64,000 nucleotides of DNA from assembly GCF_914767665.1 (NCBI RefSeq), contig NC_059508.1:24613501-24677500 (forward strand), given 5' to 3'. The notes below the pieces were generated by a model that saw only the letters and a list, made by a program, of their open reading frames with translations, did not search any database and was not told where the DNA came from. Positions 61,372 through 64,000 of the stretch are shown piece after piece. Origin of the DNA: Harmonia axyridis (Eukaryota; Arthropoda; Insecta; Coleoptera; Coccinellidae). Numbering within the stretch: the first letter of the stretch is position 1; every line of letters begins with the position of its first letter. The translations under genes and the position numbers were made by a program.

Positions 61372-63317
61372 TTGTTGATTTTCTTGGACTCGGATGTCAC
61401 GCCGGTAGCTATAATCTCCCACGTGGTAAGGTCAATTGCTGCTGTAACCACAAATGCACGACTGACTTCTGTTGTTGATTTCATTTGTTTGTTATTTCCT
61501 TTAATGTTTCTTATTCTTACACTTTTCATCGTATTGCACAGGGACGAAAGCTTGACACGCGTGTCTAAGGAAACCACTTTGGTATAAGGGACTGTTCTTA
61601 TTCCCTTCTTTTTGTTTAATGAACAATTATCCAAGTAAGCCGTTCCACATTGTTGATTTTCTTGGGCTCGGATGTCACGCAGGTAGCTGTAATCTCCCAC
61701 GTGGTAAGGTCAATTGCTGCTGTAACCACGAATGCACGACTGACTTCTGTTGTTGATTTCATTCGTTTGTTATTTTCTTCAATGATTCTCATTCTAACAC
61801 TTTTCATCTTATTGCACAGGGACGAAAGCTTGACACGCGTGTCTAAGGAAACCACTTTGGTATAAGGGACTGTTCTTATTCCCTTCTTTTTGTTTAATGA
61901 ACAATTATCCAAGTAAGCCATTCCACATTGTTGATTTTCTTGGACTCGGATGTCACGCAGGTAGCTATAATCTCCCACGTGGTGAGGTCAATTGCTGCTG
62001 TAATCACAAATGCACGACTGACTTCTGTTGTTGATTTCATTTGTTTGTTATTTCCTTCAATGTTTCTCATTCTAACACTTCTCATCGTATTGCACAGGGA
62101 CGAAAGCTTGACACACATGTCTATGGAAACCACATTGGTATAAGGGACTGTTCTTATTCCCTTCTTTCTGTATAATGATCAATTATCCAAGTAAGCCATT
62201 CCACATTGTTGATTTTCTTGGACTCGGATGTCACGCAGGTAGCTATAATCTCCCACGTGGTGAGGTCAATTGCTGCTGTAACCACAAATGCACGACTGAC
62301 TTCTATTGTTGATTTCATTCGTTTGTTATTTTCTTCAATGATTCTCATTCTAACACTTTTCATCGTATTGCACAGGGACGAAAGCTTGACACGCGTGTCT
62401 AAGGAAACCACTTTGGTATAAGGGACTGTTCTTATTCCCTTCTTTTTGTTTAATGAACAATTATCCAAGTAAGCCGTTCCACATTGTTGATTTTCTTGGG
62501 CTCGGATGTCACGCAGGTAGCTGTAATCTCCCACGTGGTAAGGTCAATTGCTGCTGTAACCACGAATGCACGACTGACTTCTGTTGTTGATTTCATTCGT
62601 TTGTTATTTTCTTCTATGTTTCTCATTCTAACACTTTTCATCGTATTGCACAGGGACGAAAGCTTGACACACGTGTCTAAGGAAACCACTTTGGTATAAG
62701 GGACTGTTCTTATTCCCTTCTTTTTGTTTAATGAACAATTATCCAAGTAAGCCATTCCACATTGTTGATTTTCTTGGACTCGGATGTCACGCAGGTAGCT
62801 ATAATCTCCCACGTGGTGAGGTCAATTGCTGCTGTAACCACAAATGCACGACTGACTTCTGTTGTTGATTTCATTCGTTTGTTATTTTCTTCAATGTTTC
62901 TCATTCTAACACTTTTCATCGTAATGCACAGGGACGAAAGCTTGACACACGTGTCTATGGAAACCACATTGGTATAAGGGACTGTTCTTACTTCATTCTT
63001 TCTGTATAATGATCAATTATCCAAGTAAGCCATTCCACATTGTTGATTTTCTTGGACTCGGATGTCAAGCTGGTAGCTATAATCTCCCACGTGGTAAGGT
63101 CAATTGCTGCTGTAATCACAAATGCACGACTGACTTCTGTTGTTGATTTGATTTGTTTGTTATTTCCTTCAATGTTTCTCATTCTAACACTTCTCATCGT
63201 ATTGCACAGGGACGAAAGCTTGACACACGTGTCTATGGAAACCACATTGGTATAAGGGACTGTTCTTATTCCATTCTTTCTGTATAATGATCAATTTTCC
63301 AAGTAAGCCATTCCACA
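61372..63317. repeat. Mixed monomers without clear HOR
   Basis: Seven full-length units (61372 P, 61650 G, 61928, 62206, 62484, 62762, 63040). Private changes include TTTCATCTTATTG (about 61801) and GATGTCAAGCTGG (about 63062). The last two are closest to the units at 7177 and 7455. I see no gene or other element here. Confidence 0.8.
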
Positions 63318-64000
63318 TTGTTGATTTTCTTGGACTCGGATGACACGCAGGTAGCTATTATCTTTTACGTGGTAAGGTCAATTGCTGCTGTAATCACAAA
63401 TGCACGACTGACTTCTGTTGTTGATTTGATTTGTTTGTTATTTCCTTCAATGTTTCTCATTCTAACACTTCTCATCGTATTACACAGGGACGAAAGCTTG
63501 ACACACGTGTCTATGGAAACCACATTGGTATAAGGGACTGTTCTTATTCCCTTCTTTCTGTATAATGATCAATTATCCAAGTAAGCCATTCCACATTGTT
63601 GATTTTCTTGGACTCGGATGACACGCAGGTAGCTATTATCTTTTACGTGGTAAGGTCAATTGCTGCTGTAACCACGAATGCACGACTGACTTCTGTTGTT
63701 GATTTCATTTGTTTGTTATTTTCTTCAATGATTCTCATTCTAACACTTTTCATCGTATTGCACAGGGACGAAAGCTTGACACGCGTGTCTAAGGAAACCA
63801 CTTTGGTATAAGGGACTGTTCGTATTCCCTTCTTTTTGTTTAATGAACAATTATCCAAGTAAGCCATTCCACATTGTTGATTTTCTTGGACTCGGATGAC
63901 ACGCAGGTAGCTATTATCTTTTACGTGGTAAGGTCAATTGCTGCTGTAACCACAAATGCACGACTGACTTCTGTTGTTGATTTGATTTGTTTGTTATTTC
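63318..64000. repeat. Run of FY-start monomers at window end
   Basis: Units at 63318, 63596 and 63874 (partial) share the GATGACACG, GCTATTATC and CTTTTACGTGG left part, but differ in the right part (TTTGATTTG at 63318; AACCACGAATG with ATGATTCTC at 63596). TTCGTATTCCC at about 63820 and ATTACACAGG at 63479 are private. The array runs on past the window. Confidence 0.85.

Larger units (their letters stand above)
1..64000. repeat. Tandem satellite array, 278-bp monomer, whole window
   Basis: The motif TTGTTGATTTTC or a one-base variant recurs at 262, 540, 818, 1096 and onward to 63874, nearly always 278 bp apart; I count 231 starts. Exceptions to 278 bp are 22 units: 149 bp (9123), 154 (9828), 215 (11344), 249 (9982), 250 (3316, 16834), 274 (1652, 11559, 15170), 275 (4400, 17918), 277 (19861 and seven units of the 28200 type), 279 (10509, 12667) and 375 (47653). 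All units point the same way. No non-satellite DNA of even 100 bp is seen. Because 278 is not a multiple of three, no reading frame continues from unit to unit. This is typical of eukaryotic constitutive heterochromatin; the family itself is not recognised. Confidence 0.98.

Noticed and set aside
1..64000. Open frames of 60-137 codons on both strands in nearly every unit, such as the plus frame from m1 (71 codons, hydrophobic C-terminal half) and a minus frame of 120 codons crossing a unit border
   Set aside because: They start at TTG or GTG and overlap each other on opposite strands. They are the same chance frame copied with the repeat. Frames do not continue because 278 is not divisible by three; 13 units carry an early TAG at m181-183; truncated units are tolerated. 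No protein family is recognised.
1..64000. CENP-B box
   Set aside because: The closest stretch, TTCGTTTGTTATTTTC near m113-128 in CATTCG units, lacks the required downstream CGGG and the central A. No match to the canonical pattern seen.
1..64000. CRISPR array
   Set aside because: There is no alternation of short identical repeats with unique spacers. The whole 278-bp unit is repeated.
1..64000. Transposon, LTR or insertion sequence as source of the array
   Set aside because: No terminal repeats, no target-site duplications, no transposase or reverse transcriptase frame, and no inverted unit. The 8-16-bp palindromes are internal to the monomer.
1..64000. tRNA or 5S rRNA tandem genes, Pol III A/B boxes
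   Set aside because: No cloverleaf, no GGTTCGAATCC-like B box and no conserved 5S core. T-tracts alone are not evidence.

Overview
All 64 kb is one uninterrupted, head-to-tail tandem array of a single satellite DNA family. By my reading there are 231 monomer starts plus a leading fragment. The usual monomer is 278 bp and about 40% GC. Below, 'm' coordinates run m1-m278, with m1 the first T of TTGTTGATTTTC (for example position 11833). Every unit has the same orientation. I see no unique DNA, no transposon, no RNA gene and no credible protein gene. The array size, higher-order structure and absence of genes point to a eukaryotic chromosome, in a centromeric, pericentromeric, subtelomeric or other heterochromatic block. 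I do not recognise the family and cannot name the organism. Widespread CpG-to-TpG/CpA variation hints at cytosine methylation, which is inference.

Layout. (1) 1-7.4 kb: mixed monomers holding one end of a 5.25-kb offset duplication and the first copy of a 4.8-kb segment that recurs 13.5 kb downstream. (2) 7.4-9.1 kb: mixed monomers with a run of three near-identical units. (3) 9.1-10.2 kb: a damaged patch of truncated, divergent monomers that look like an older subfamily. (4) 10.2-14.9 kb: four-monomer blocks and internal deletions. (5) 14.9-19.7 kb: second copy of the 4.8-kb segment. (6) 19.7-26.5 kb: mixed monomers with a dispersed four-monomer cassette. (7) 26.5-34.9 kb: three almost identical copies of a ten-monomer higher-order repeat (HOR) of 2779 bp. 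(8) 34.9-41.0 kb: the same monomer types shortened to 5-mer and 6-mer HORs of 1389 and 1667 bp. (9) 41.0-45.4 kb: two copies of an eight-monomer HOR of 2224 bp. (10) 45.4-64.0 kb: a repeated trimer block, two nine-monomer HORs of 2502 bp, a third octamer, a large duplication with offsets of 8993 and 9730 bp, then mixed monomers to the window edge.

Nothing here works together as a gene system. The content is a record of repeat evolution: unequal crossover, gene conversion, internal deletion and CpG decay. Features that recur per monomer are a CCACGTGG palindrome, one HindIII site, a 12-bp GACACGCGTGTC palindrome (16 bp in 13 monomers) and a TATAAGG motif. All comparisons were made by eye, so block edges are good to about one monomer unless stated more precisely.
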